This document shows, piece after piece, positions 1-8,833 of a stretch of DNA of 22,294 bases. Where the stretch lies: positions 1 to 22,294 of the forward strand of contig JARBJD010000699.1 of NCBI GenBank assembly GCA_033064195.1, in the 5' to 3' direction. The position numbers and the translations under genes were made by a program. The DNA comes from Blattamonas nauphoetae. Its lineage: Eukaryota; Preaxostyla; Oxymonadida. The notes under the pieces are model-generated. The model did no database searches. It was not told where the DNA came from and worked only from the letters and a program-made list of their open reading frames with translations. Positions within the stretch are counted from its first letter, which is position 1, and the number at the start of each line of letters is the position of its first letter.

Positions 1-1115
1 TATTCCTGAGACTCTCTTGCTGATTTCTTTCATTTTGTATCCAGCACTCATGCAATAAACATCATCAACACGATAATCAGTGATGTTTAGTGAAATATAC
101 TGATCCACAAATTCTGGTTCAGTAGCTACAACGCCAGCAGAATTAAAGTAGATGTCTTTTGTTACTGTTGGTTGCTGAAATGATTGACCGATTTGAACAG
201 AAATTCTTGGTGCAAGAAGTGACAAGATTGTTCAGAAAGAATGGACGATGTTGAATACAATCGGCGATTGAAGTTTTAATTGATGGTGCTGCTGCAGTCC
301 CAACTACAATTGATGATAGGGTATTTTTGAAAGTGAGTTCAGGATTTACTGGACAGCAAACAAAGCGTCTTCATTGATGTACACTCAATTTCAAATCACC
401 AAAGAGACATTTTGGATAGTCAGTCATCCTGAGAAATGAGAAGATCTTCAAGATTGATTGATACACGAATTGGGACGTCAATGGTATCTTTGAAAACACC
501 AGTTCCAGAAGTTTTGTGAAATCCGATAATGGAATATAGACGCCAGCAACAGATTCATCGTGAGTCAAGCATTTTGCCATGGTGTGTGTGAGTGTTTTCG
601 ATTTTCCAATTGACTCTTCGGTTTGATCATGTTGTAGATATGTGATTCCATCGACGTCATTATTAGCTGTGCTAGTGATTCTTTGATTATTGTGAAGAAC
701 TGTGAATCTACTAAAGATTGATGCCGAATGTTTGAGTCCAACGAAGATGAACATTCTCTCATTCATGAACGATCCGATTTTACCAGATGTAGTTTGCCAA
801 TTGTTGACTTTCAGTGTTGCTGTCATAGTGAAAGTAATGAATGAATCATCGATTTGACAAATGTCTTGATTGCCAGTGAGTGGAATGATGATTTCTTGTC
901 CTTTGTAGAATCTTGAATTCTCCGATGGTTTCAATTCTTCGATCGAAGTGCTGTGTGCGCCATCGTTCAATAAGAAATTGACGTGATGCTCGGACATTAG
1001 TTGCTGTTGTCGACCAAATGTCATCTCTGGTGTACTTTATTGATCCAGTGCTGTTTCCAGTCAAGGTTGATGCTCCATGTCTTTTGTTTGTCAGATGAGT
1101 AATGTGTGAGTTCAT
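1..1115 (-). pseudogene. Major capsid protein-like region (double jelly-roll), fossil, runs off the left edge
   Basis: In Polintons this protein would form the icosahedral shell. The 371-1024 part carries a run typical of the N-terminal jelly-roll of the family: FYKGQEIIIPL, then DICQIDDSFITFTM. Further capsid-like beta-rich sequence is encoded from about 1 to 215. The probable start is the ATG at 1115, which directly follows the element's T-rich upstream box. The gene is broken and its C-terminal end lies outside the window. The position at the far side from the integrase and polymerase fits the capsid module. Identification rests on motif and context, not on a database search. Confidence 0.75.
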
Positions 1116-1121
1116 TTTATC

Positions 1122-1132
1122 AAAATAAAAAA
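1122..1132 (-). promoter_or_regulatory. T-rich upstream box of the capsid-like gene
   Basis: On the minus strand this reads TTTTTTATTTT and ends 6 nt before the ATG at 1115. It is one of nine matching boxes in the element. Confidence 0.6.
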
Positions 1133-1138
1133 GTCCTT

Positions 1139-1439
1139 TTACTCATTTCTTTTCACTTTCATCTTCTTAACTTTCGGTTTCATCTTTGCTTCCAATCTCA
1201 GTATTTCATCTCTGAGTTTGTTCGCAAGTGGACCGTTTCCTTCATTGATTGCTTGCTCGTGTGCCATCTTTTCTGCATGGATTTGTTGGTCCGATTTCAC
1301 ATCTGGTATCATTTCCACCTGTCTGTGCAATCTTGGAAATCACTGGTCCAACGAAGGGAATGAGATTCAAAAATGGAGCTCCAATTCTGAGAATGGTTTT
1401 GCCGACTCCTGCTAATTTTGATAACCAACCTGGTGCCAT
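1139..1439 (-). pseudogene. Small hydrophobic 'MAPG' protein, copy 1 (possible minor capsid or membrane-active protein), broken
   Basis: The start at 1439 follows a T-rich box. The N-terminus reads MAPGWLSKLAGVGKTILRIG and continues into a Pro/Gly/Val-rich hydrophobic stretch, so an amphipathic or membrane-active helix is likely. A charged Lys/Glu-rich segment is encoded towards 1139. It shares the MAPG-x-x-x-KL-x-x-x-GK pattern with the next gene upstream (1639-1806), so the two may be duplicates. A role like that of adenovirus protein VI or another minor capsid protein is inferred only from size, amphipathic N-terminus and position next to the capsid gene. The gene is not continuous. Confidence 0.5.
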
Positions 1440-1445
1440 TTTACT

Positions 1446-1456
1446 AAAAATAAAAA
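1446..1456 (-). promoter_or_regulatory. T-rich upstream box
   Basis: The minus strand reads TTTTTATTTTT, 6 nt before the ATG at 1439, and the start context is GTAAAATG. Confidence 0.6.
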
Positions 1457-1479
1457 TATTAATATTGGATTTACAAACC

Positions 1480-1642
1480 TTTGAATTGAATCTTTGAATT
1501 TGACGATTGGGGATGTCATCGTTGGAATAGCGAGCATTTCGTGGAGGATCATAATCAATGATTTGTCTTTGATCTGAGATGCCCTGTCGTTGTGGTTTTG
1601 TGACTGATTCATTGCTTTATTTTGCTGGTATGCATCCATCAT
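1480..1642 (-). pseudogene. Unidentified small coding remnant
   Basis: An open stretch rich in Gln, Asn, Asp and Met (it begins MMDAYQQNKAMNQSQN) lies between the two 'MAPG' genes. It may be its own small gene or coding sequence related to its upstream neighbour. It has no T-rich box of its own. No family is recognised. Confidence 0.3.
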
Positions 1643-1806
1643 TCCCCTAATCCGTGAAGAATACCTCCTGCAGTTTGTCCGAATTTACTGTTGGTTTGTG
1701 ACAGTAATCCGCCTCCAACTTGAAGTAACGAGGGTGCTAATGGTTTGATGAATTGAAAGAATTGTTTACCAATATTTTTGAGTTTGTTGAAACTTCCTGG
1801 TGCCAT
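1639..1806 (-). CDS. Small 'MAPG' protein, copy 2 (55 aa)
   Basis: The ATG at 1806 follows a T-rich box at the usual spacing. The predicted protein starts MAPGSFNKLKNIGKQFFQFI and continues with Leu/Gly-rich hydrophobic sequence. The N-terminus lines up with copy 1 (MAPGWLSKLAGVGK), which supports both being real genes of one family. The amphipathic pattern suggests a capsid-interior or membrane-interacting protein, but that is inference. Polinton small capsid-module proteins are poorly conserved, and no family can be named with certainty. Confidence 0.5.
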   Translation of the reverse strand: MAPGSFNKLKNIGKQFFQFIKPLAPSLLQVGGGLLSQTNSKFGQTAGGILHGLGE

Positions 1807-1812
1807 TTTAGT

Positions 1813-1824
1813 AAAAATAAAAAA
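1813..1824 (-). promoter_or_regulatory. T-rich upstream box
   Basis: The minus strand reads TTTTTTATTTTT, 6 nt before the ATG at 1806; the start context is CTAAAATG. Confidence 0.6.
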
Positions 1825-1848
1825 TTCAAATCACAAACAAATCTAACG

Positions 1849-2445
1849 GGGGATTGCCTTCGTCAATGAAATGCCATAGTTGAGGATAGTGTTGTATGCT
1901 TCATTGTAGGCAATGCTCATGTCTTTGCCACCAACGAGGATCTTGAAAATGGTTCGAAAGATTGGGAGAGAATTAATGCATGAACATTTGGTTGACAGAT
2001 CATCCAGTTCAATCACCACATCATTTATTCCTGTTAATGTCGCAATCAGTGCACATAAATCACTTTGGTTTGTGATCAGTTTCTTCGATGGTTCAATGAG
2101 GTTATTCAGCAGTTTCTTTTAACAAGCGAATGCATTCTTGTACACTAACAATAGTTGATCTTTGAATGCTGTAATGTTTGACGTGTACTCACGTAGCGGA
2201 ATTGAACGGCTTTGTATCGGTGCTGATGGATAAACCTCAGTGGTGGCGGGTCATATTTATCTCGTTCATTGTCCATCTCCACATTTGATGAACGATTGTC
2301 TCACGCTCTGCGAGGCTTCGAACTCTTTGTGAGAGTCAACTCCAGCCTTGCTCCTATCTTCGATGATGACATTGTTGGTGATTGATGTTGGTACTGAAGA
2401 AGAACTTGTGTGTTTTGTAAATTGACAACTTAGAATTGGTTGCAT
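1849..2445 (-). pseudogene. Unidentified Polinton gene, broken
   Basis: The ATG at 2445 follows a T-rich box. The coding remains run to a stop at 1849, about 200 codons. The N-terminal third is Ser/Thr-rich and contains a translated copy of the palindromic repeat (peptide DSHKEFEASQS). The C-terminal part is more structured, with Ile/Leu-rich helices and a few Cys (ending ISLTKAIPR). It lies in the capsid side of the element, so a virion-related role is possible, but no domain is recognised. Confidence 0.45.
2302..2338 (+). repeat. Palindromic repeat copy 1, inside a coding region
   Basis: It holds a short CGC-TCT-GCG hairpin, then AGGCTTCGAACTC. On the coding (minus) strand it is read as KEFEASQS. 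The core TCGAAGCCTCGCAG is shared with copy 6. Confidence 0.6.
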
Positions 2446-2455
2446 CACTTTCTAT

Positions 2456-2467
2456 AAAAATAAAAAA
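2456..2467 (-). promoter_or_regulatory. T-rich upstream box
   Basis: The minus strand reads TTTTTTATTTTT, 10 nt before the ATG at 2445. Confidence 0.55.
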
Positions 2468-2485
2468 TTGAGATTACGTTTTTAA

Positions 2486-3448
2486 TTAACCGCTTCCTCC
2501 CATGGTCTTGACCAAATGTGCGTATTGAGCATATTCAGGCATGTAATCATTTTGGAATCTACCGATGTCTTCGGTTCTTGTTTGATATGCTTCACGCGTC
2601 AGTTGATTCACAAGTGTTGAGATGGCAGCTGAATGTCGACCCAGGAAAGTCTTTAAATCTTCTGTGTTCTCAATGATTTCGAGAAACTGCGGATGAATCT
2701 GTTCCTTGAATGCTTTTCGTGTTTTTAATCTCTGATGATCTGGATTTGTACTGATGAAATTTTCTACATAGTCTTCAAGCCATTGATCCCACATCCGTGC
2801 CGCAACTTTTGATTGAATGGAATTGAAAACCATATTCTCCAAATATATTGTTGCTGACATCTGCAGGTTGTTCTCGACTTGCACGATAAACCTTCAACGT
2901 CTCATTCATGAATTCACCAACGGCTTTCTTCATGATTGCGTAAGGTTGTTTTGATCGTTGTTCTTGCATTTCTGAGTAGCTAATGTCGTGAAATGTTGAT
3001 GGTACTTCATACGTGCCAGTTTTGAGAAAATTCTGATGGACAGCTTTGATTTTTCTTCCGTTATCTTGACGAAATTGTGAATATGATGTCTGACGACGTG
3101 AATCTGGTGTTGGATTCATTGAATAGTATGTCTCGATGACAGGTCGACTATGATATGGTGCAAGCATAAAACCATTGGTGGCAATCAGATCCTTTGTGTC
3201 TTTGTCGTAGACCATCACATCAGGAACTTTACCATATTTTCCATTTTCACTTCCCAATTGTGTCCTGTTCGTTCAATGTATTCCAATGCTGATGGATAAC
3301 TACTGAGTGCAGAATTGAATTTGGTGCGAATGTCATCATCAGCAAAGATTTGTTTCATCGCATCTCTGGTTGCCTGTTCGTATCTCATTTTCGGTCTCTT
3401 TGGTTGTGCTTTTCTTGTTGGTGGATTGAACTTTATCTTTTCAGTCAT
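2486..3448 (-). pseudogene. Unidentified Polinton gene of about 320 codons, broken
   Basis: The ATG at 3448 follows a T-rich box, and the coding remains end at a stop at 2486 after MGGSG. The N-terminus is basic (MTEKIKFNPPTRKAQPKRPK). The remaining stretches are mostly helical and charged, with a Tyr/Gln-rich middle and a C-terminal half rich in Glu, Gln and Leu. No enzyme motif is visible. Its place between the capsid module and the packaging ATPase, and its size, would suit a minor structural protein, but this is inference from position only. The start is 56 nt from the start of the divergent ATPase gene, so the two share an upstream region. Confidence 0.5.
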
Positions 3449-3458
3449 GTTTTCATAC

Positions 3459-3469
3459 AAAATAAAAAA
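3459..3469 (-). promoter_or_regulatory. T-rich upstream box in the divergent intergenic region
   Basis: The minus strand reads TTTTTTATTTT, 10 nt before the ATG at 3448. The + strand side of the same 56-nt region has a looser TATTTTAAATA run ahead of the ATPase start at 3505. Confidence 0.55.
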
Positions 3470-3504
3470 TTCGTTTCTATATTTTAAATAGAGATAAATC
3501 ATAA

Positions 3505-4357
3505 ATGAAAAGAACGAATATGTCTCCGTTGTCATTGACAGCATACGTGAATGCAAAACTGAGTGAAGTATCAAATAGAAATGTTTCTCATGAAGTTCAA
3601 TCACTAATCCATCCAGATCTGAATTTCAATCGCAACAGTGTTAATGTCCTCGTTGGAAATAGAGGCAGTGGAAAAACATTCAATGCACTTCGAGAGATTG
3701 CAAAGCTACAAAACGTGAATGTCAGAAATGAACTCTTTCACTTGTTTGTCTTCGTCACTGATAAGAACATTGATCCTACGTTCGACAAATTCAAACCAAT
3801 CTTGAATGTTCCATTCGTGAAAGTCAAATACGATGATGCCCTTCCATTTCTATTAGAATTGTCTCAATCAAAAGCTGCTTATGAAGAAATTATTGACAAT
3901 CAGTGGCAGAGAGAATCACTGATGAATGCAGAGAAGATCTCTTCGACTCACTTTACATTGAAGATTTCTCAATCAAGAATCTCCAAACGATTATCCTCCT
4001 TGATGACTGTCGTAGAATCCTTGGTGAACGAAGAGCATCCAAAATAGAATGACAATGATGGACCTTTTATTGGAGAATCGACAACCAAAGTTCACTTTCT
4101 TTCTAACAATGCATGAGCTCTTCAGTTTGTCAGCAGACATGAAGTCAAACATCGATTCAATGTGGATCTTTGGAGGCTTCAACAAAGAACGAATCAGTAG
4201 AGTTTATCCTCAACTGAATGCACCAATTGACATTCGACAATTCTGGAACATCTATCAACGAAAACAAAAATGTGAAGCAATCATTCTTCGATACAATACA
4301 GATGGAGTTGCATTGACAGAGATCAACAAAGATGGTTTAATCAGAACTGTCCGTTAA
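3505..4357 (+). pseudogene. FtsK/HerA-type genome-packaging ATPase, broken
   Basis: This would be the motor that moves element DNA into the capsid. The start is the ATG at 3505. A Walker A motif GNRGSGKT lies at residues 51-58, preceded by the hydrophobic strand VNVLV, as in A32-like packaging ATPases. A Walker-B-like IILLDD string is encoded near 3990-4010. A following segment with FFLTMHELFSLSADMKSNID and WIFGGF resembles the sensor and arginine-finger region of the family. The coding remains stop at 4355-4357. It is the only gene of the element on the + strand. The gene is not continuous. Palindromic repeat copy 2 begins right at its end. Confidence 0.8.
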
Positions 4358-4397
4358 CCTTGCCAAAGGCTTCGAGCCCACCTAGTCGGCGAGCTCC
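4358..4397 (+). repeat. Palindromic repeat copy 2, at the ends of two convergent genes
   Basis: It begins directly after the ATPase stop: CCTT-GCCA-AAGG hairpin, then GGCTTCGAGCCC and a partner run GGCGAG. The last codons and the TAG stop of the minus-strand gene 4382-4690 lie inside it. Confidence 0.65.
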
Positions 4398-4690
4398 TGA
4401 ATTAGGTTACCAATCGAGTCTGTCAACGTTCGTATTGATTCTTCAATGTCTGACAATCTCTGATCAATCGAGGATTCACCTATAGTTTCATTGCTGACTT
4501 TCCGAAGTGCAATCTCACCTCTTATTTTTGTGATTCTGTATCCATCAATTTGAATCATTCGATTTAGTTTTTGAGTCGTCAATTCATTCAATTCCTTTCT
4601 ATTCTTTTCCAAATATCTCTGAAAGTCATGAATGTTTGTGAACTCTTTCTGTTCAGGATCAAACGGTTCTAATATTTTCAATGATGTCAT
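4382..4690 (-). CDS. Small coiled-coil protein (102 aa), unidentified
   Basis: One open frame from the ATG at 4690, which follows a T-rich box and has the context TTAAATG. Residues 24-60 form a charged helical segment (KNRKELNELTTQKLNRM), followed by DGYRITKIRGEIALRK and a C-terminal coiled coil with heptad hydrophobics (LSDIEESIRTLTDSIGNLI). It sits between the ATPase and the integrase. The C-terminus (ELAD) and stop are provided by palindromic repeat copy 2, so an earlier version may have ended differently. The frame looks whole. No family is recognised; trimeric fibre or scaffold roles would be guesses. Confidence 0.65.
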   Translation of the reverse strand: MTSLKILEPFDPEQKEFTNIHDFQRYLEKNRKELNELTTQKLNRMIQIDGYRITKIRGEIALRKVSNETIGESSIDQRLSDIEESIRTLTDSIGNLIQELAD

Positions 4691-4696
4691 TTAACT

Positions 4697-4707
4697 GAAA
4701 TAAAAAT
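4697..4707 (-). promoter_or_regulatory. T-rich upstream box
   Basis: The minus strand reads ATTTTTATTTC, 6 nt before the ATG at 4690; the start context is TTAAATG. Confidence 0.55.
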
Positions 4708-4717
4708 ATTCGAAACA

Positions 4718-4758
4718 GTCTTGCCTTTGCAAGGCTTCGATCCCGACAGGGGTCGAGT
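4718..4758 (+). repeat. Palindromic repeat copy 3, intergenic, best-preserved structure
   Basis: First hairpin CTTGC-CTTT-GCAAG (4720-4733). Second hairpin TCGATCCC-GACA-GGGGTCGA (4737-4756), eight pairs including one T-G. It lies between the integrase stop (4765) and the T-rich box of the 4382-4690 gene. About 28 bases are identical to copy 7. Confidence 0.8.
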
Positions 4759-6182
4759 TTTGATTTAAACTAAATTAAATTCTTCAATGAACTCAGGTGA
4801 CAAATCATCGACGGAAGCAGCATGATATTTTGTGTGTTGAATAGGAACATACACCACATTCGACAAACTAGTGAGACCATTCAGCAATGATGCGACCACG
4901 TTTCCGTGTTTGTACTCAATGAATTTCCCACAAATTGAAACTGTCTTCGCTTCTTCTGAAACTTGGCAGCAGTTTTGTTCAAGTCAAGGTGAATCAACAA
5001 TATGTTTCCTGGTTTGTATCGCCAAAGCAGTTGTGTTGTTTGTTGTCGTTGGATGTTCTTCAATTGTTCTTCACAACTGGAGATGTACAGTGCTTCGATT
5101 TCACGATTGTTTTGTGCTTGCTGTGGTGTGAATTTGTTCCAGTATGCTCGATGAGGAGTCATGTTGTAATAGTTCACCATCTGATTCATCAGCGAATGAT
5201 TAGCCATTTGTGTTGCATTATCTTGGAATCCATCTCTGATAGTTCTGATCACTCGATCGACAATTCTGTTGTGATTTGTGAATGGTGAGCTAGTGAAATA
5301 TGTACTGACTTTCTGTTGATTGAAAAACACTGTTGCTTCTCCACTAGTCCAAGCAGATTCTCCATCACCTCGAATGTTGTAGACATTGACTCCACGATGA
5401 TGAATGAGATCGGTGATTGCAGTCTTGACTTTGCTCCATGATTTATCCAGAACAGGAATGACAACCAGGTATTTGGTATTGATGTTGATGGCAAACAGGT
5501 AAATCTGCAGTACTGTTTTCGACGTTGGTGATTGAATGAAAACAAGATCAATTTCCCATGAGCCTGACTTCGGTGAGAAATAGGGTCGATCACAATTCTG
5601 AGGAACCTTTCTGTCTGATGTCTGGTGTGGATCACCAGTGATTACCTTCGACATGAACTGCATCTTCGATCGAAATGGATATGATATTTTTTCAACCGGT
5701 CTTGTTGAATTCGGCAATCCATTGGCGATATTTGCTCGTTGTTTTTCCCGTAAGTTCATTGTTTGCTTTGGATTTGCTAGAGTCCATCTGTGAACATATT
5801 CATCGTACCAATCGTGAAATGATCGTCCACCATACGGGATTTGTTTAGGATGAGCAAGAATGAAATCAGTATCATCACTATCAACAGCTCTGGGTATGTG
5901 ATATAAAATAAACAAGTCACGGTTCATCTTCTTCGAATCGACAATCTGTTTTGTAATGAATTGTTCCATTCGATGTTGATTGTCCATGATTGAATTCTCA
6001 GCTTTGATTTGTTCATCTTCTGAATTGTCTTTTTGCTGATGATCGAACATTCCTTTCATCACTTCCAGTTTATCAAGGACTTGGCGTGTGGTTAATTCCG
6101 TTCCTATTCTCTCTGATGGATTCATTGACACGATGTCTGGGACTTGTGAAATAGTCAGAAATACATCTTCATTGAACCTTCT

Positions 6183-6215
6183 CTCCCTCATCGAGGGTTC
6201 GAATCCAATATGAGA
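6183..6215 (+). repeat. Palindromic repeat copy 4, inside the integrase frame
   Basis: Hairpin CCCTC-ATC-GAGGG (6185-6197), then TTCGAATCC. It is read on the minus strand as SHIGFEPSMRER (residues 171-182). The run GGTTCGAATCC looks like a tRNA-type B box. Confidence 0.6.
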
Positions 6216-6274
6216 ATGTGATGGTTTCAAACGTCTCTTCTTCCCAGCTCTGATTGATGATGAAAGTGTGGAAT

Positions 6275-6316
6275 CGTCTTGCCTTTGCAAGGCTTCGAAC
6301 TCTAGGTGAGAATCGG
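6275..6316 (+). repeat. Palindromic repeat copy 5, inside the integrase frame
   Basis: Hairpin CTTGC-CTTT-GCAAG (6278-6291), then GCTTCGAACTC. It shares a 23-base run with copies 3 and 7. It is read as SHLEFEALQRQDD (residues 139-151). Confidence 0.8.
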
Positions 6317-6347
6317 ACATTTGCTTTGGAATCGTTGTAGGCATTGT

Positions 6348-6377
6348 TTCGCCACTGCGAGGCTTCGACATGGTGAA
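6348..6377 (+). repeat. Palindromic repeat copy 6, inside the integrase frame
   Basis: CGC-CACT-GCG hairpin, then AGGCTTCGA and a small TTC...GAA stem. It is read as MSKPRSGET (residues 119-127). Confidence 0.55.
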
Positions 6378-6731
6378 ATTTGGTTGTCCAAAATGGATTC
6401 GATTAAATTCATAGTAAAATTGTTGATAAGCTTGATATGCTCGTTCAGCGGTGATATCGTCAATATTTGTTCCTGTGAATCCGTTTACAAACAATTGTAC
6501 AACTCTTCTTCCATCGGTAAGTGACAAATTTGGAGATAGATCTCCCACTCGCCAATCATTAAAATATGTGTAATCATCTGCGTCATTTTCTCTCCATCCA
6601 TCTTTGGTATGATAGACGGGTAAAATTTGAGTCGGATCAAATCTGACATTGCTTATTGAGCTTCGACGGTGTTGTGTGTGTGTAGCAAGGTTTTTGAGAA
6701 TTGCCCTGATTCGTGGATCATCCATTTCAAC

Positions 6732-6740
6732 AAAAATAAA
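6732..6740 (-). promoter_or_regulatory. T-rich upstream box of the integrase
   Basis: The minus strand reads TTTATTTTT, 6 nt before the ATG at 6725. Confidence 0.55.
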
Positions 6741-8344
6741 GTTTGTGTTTATTCAATTTTGTAATCCACTGCTTTCAATCCATGAATGAATGGAGGACAG
6801 GATTCATTTTCAAGTACGATTGCCTTCAGATGAATTCCACTGAGACTGAGTTTCTGCTGTTGAATTTTCGCTATCTCAAATCCGTTCGTATCCTCTTCAC
6901 TCACGACTCTTCTTGTCTGGAAGTTCAATGTTGTCGTCACAGTTTTCTCACCATTGAGACACTTCACATAATCGTCACTCGTGATATTTGTTTTCTTCAG
7001 AGACACTCCTTTGATCTTGCATTTCTCATCGAGAGAGTAACACTTTGGTGCAAGACAGATCATCTATTCACCTTCCTTCTCAATTGCTAATCCCAACAGC
7101 TTCTTCTCATCATCAACTCCCTTTTCAGGATTGGGAAACCATTCATATTTGTGAGCATCATAGAATTCTTTGTCAGCAATCACGTGTTCAAATTGTTGAT
7201 GAATACCTGCGTTCGGATTACCTGAGATAGCCCAATATGCAGAGTCAGTATCTCCTTCACAGAAATGAATCTTGTTCATGTCTAGGCATTTGTACATGAA
7301 GTTGAAGATGAAATTCAGATACCAGAACTTGGCATTGTCGAGTGTGAATACTGCTTCTTGCAGACATGTCTTGCATGATGCTTTCTCTCTGTCTTCAATC
7401 ACGATGTAGTTGTCCTCATTGATCTCTCTTGTCGCTACAAATCCTTTTATCATTTGTTTCAAGTATGTTCTCTTCTCATTGCAGATTGTGATTGAGTTGT
7501 ACTTCTCAGTGTTCATTCCATCGTATCCGTAACTACCATTCAAGTTGGTCTTACAGAACTGTTCCTTTCCTTTGTTTCCAACTTTCATTGCTTCTATTCT
7601 GTCATTCATAAATGAGGTCACAAATGGTTCAAATCCAGCATGTCTGGAGAATACCATCACACTCCGGACTTCGTCCACAATGAAGTGGCAATAATCGATG
7701 AGGAACCACAGATAGTATGTCGAAAAGAACATATACTGATCGTGTGTGCTCAAGAGTTGAGTCAGCTTTCTTTGTTTGTCATCAGTCTTCAATCCATGTT
7801 TCTTCATCAACGAATACGTCTTCTCTCCAATGTTTTCTTCTGTCGTATTGACAATGATGTTTCTGAAGATTGGTGGGAAGTTAATGAAATCATTGATGTA
7901 CTGCTCATCGATGTGTCCTTTCAGTTCTGCAACGAACAGTGTCTTCTGATTCTTGTCCTCGATGATCTTGCGACATTGAGAATCATTAGTGAGAGTATAC
8001 AAGCATCATCCTGGCATGTACATTCTGTGATTCGTATATGGATTGTTCTTGTTCTTGATTGATGAGAAAGCACTTGGATAAAGTGAATTAAAGTCAACAC
8101 CACAGACGTGAGTCATTTTATGTTCAGTATCTTTTGAGATAACTCTTCCGTCTTCATATGTGAAGTGATTGATTGGTGTCACGTCTTTGATATTCTGTCG
8201 ATGTTGAACATTCGATAATCCACCAGTCACTGCTGCTCTCAACTTGTGATATGTTTGCTCATGTGTCAGAGTCATTGGTAATGATTTCCAGATGCAATAC
8301 TTCTTGAGTTGAATTCTCAATCTTGTGAGATATTCATCATGGTC

Positions 8345-8490
8345 TGACTTGTAGGTGTTGCAGTAGTCACAACAGATCTTCACGTTCTCTTTTGAATGTC
8401 CTTTTGCATTGTCGATTCTGTCCAACGTTGGTCGAACTGCTTGTGAGAAACTGCTTCTGCAGATGTAGCAACATTTTTCACATTCATTGA
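8345..8490 (-). other. HNH-endonuclease-like zinc module within the DNA polymerase
   Basis: It encodes CYIC, then TLDRIDNAKGHSKENV, then CCDYCNTYKSD (polymerase residues about 886-930). Two CxxC pairs bracket a D-R-I-D/H-S/N core and end in CN-x2-K, as in HNH nucleases. It lies between exonuclease motif III and palm motif A. Confidence 0.65.
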
Positions 8491-8833
8491 CGAACCATTC
8501 GTAGTCTGATTCAGTGACGTTTTTGTCAGTACTGCGATGAGCTTTCATGTCTTGATATCTATACCCTTCAACTTTATATTTCCAATATTGTTTTGTGATT
8601 TTGATTGGACCAGATTCGTCACATTCGTTGTAGTCAGCATCAATATCAAAGTCTTTGTAGGCACATGCATACTTGATTGCTGAAGCATTTGCTGACAGTG
8701 AGAGATTGTGCAACATATCCACTTTGTATTGGAAGTTCAGATCAATGAGATTATCCAATGGTGCGATCATACATTCGACGTCTCTGATGTTGTAGAATTT
8801 TAGATAGTCCCATCTGTTCTTGAATCCTTGTCT

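Larger units (their letters stand above)
4765..6725 (-). pseudogene. Polinton DDE integrase (retrovirus-like), near-full-length, broken
   Basis: It would insert the element into host DNA. A 614-residue frame starts at the ATG at 6725 after a T-rich box. The N-terminal ~115 residues are unassigned. Residues 115-185 hold three translated palindromic repeats. The RNase-H-fold core spans about 385-500: D393 in GSWEIDLVFIQS, D454 in YNIRGDGESAW, and an acidic residue at 490 in NRIVDRVIRTIRD, 35 residues later, the spacing of the D,D-35 family. After it come NYYNMTPHRAYWNKFTP, usual after the core in Polinton integrases, and a beta-rich C-terminal segment (LLWRYKPGNILLIHLD) of chromodomain or SH3-like type. 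Coding traces run on to about 4765. The gene is broken but most of it is open. Confidence 0.88.

Noticed and set aside
901-945. TTCGATCGAAG palindrome in the capsid-like region as another repeat copy
   Set aside because: It lacks the preceding hairpin and the AGGC flank, and is a chance palindrome in coding sequence.
6183-6215. A tRNA gene
   Set aside because: Only the B-box-like core is present. There is no acceptor stem, no anticodon arm and no five-pair T stem.
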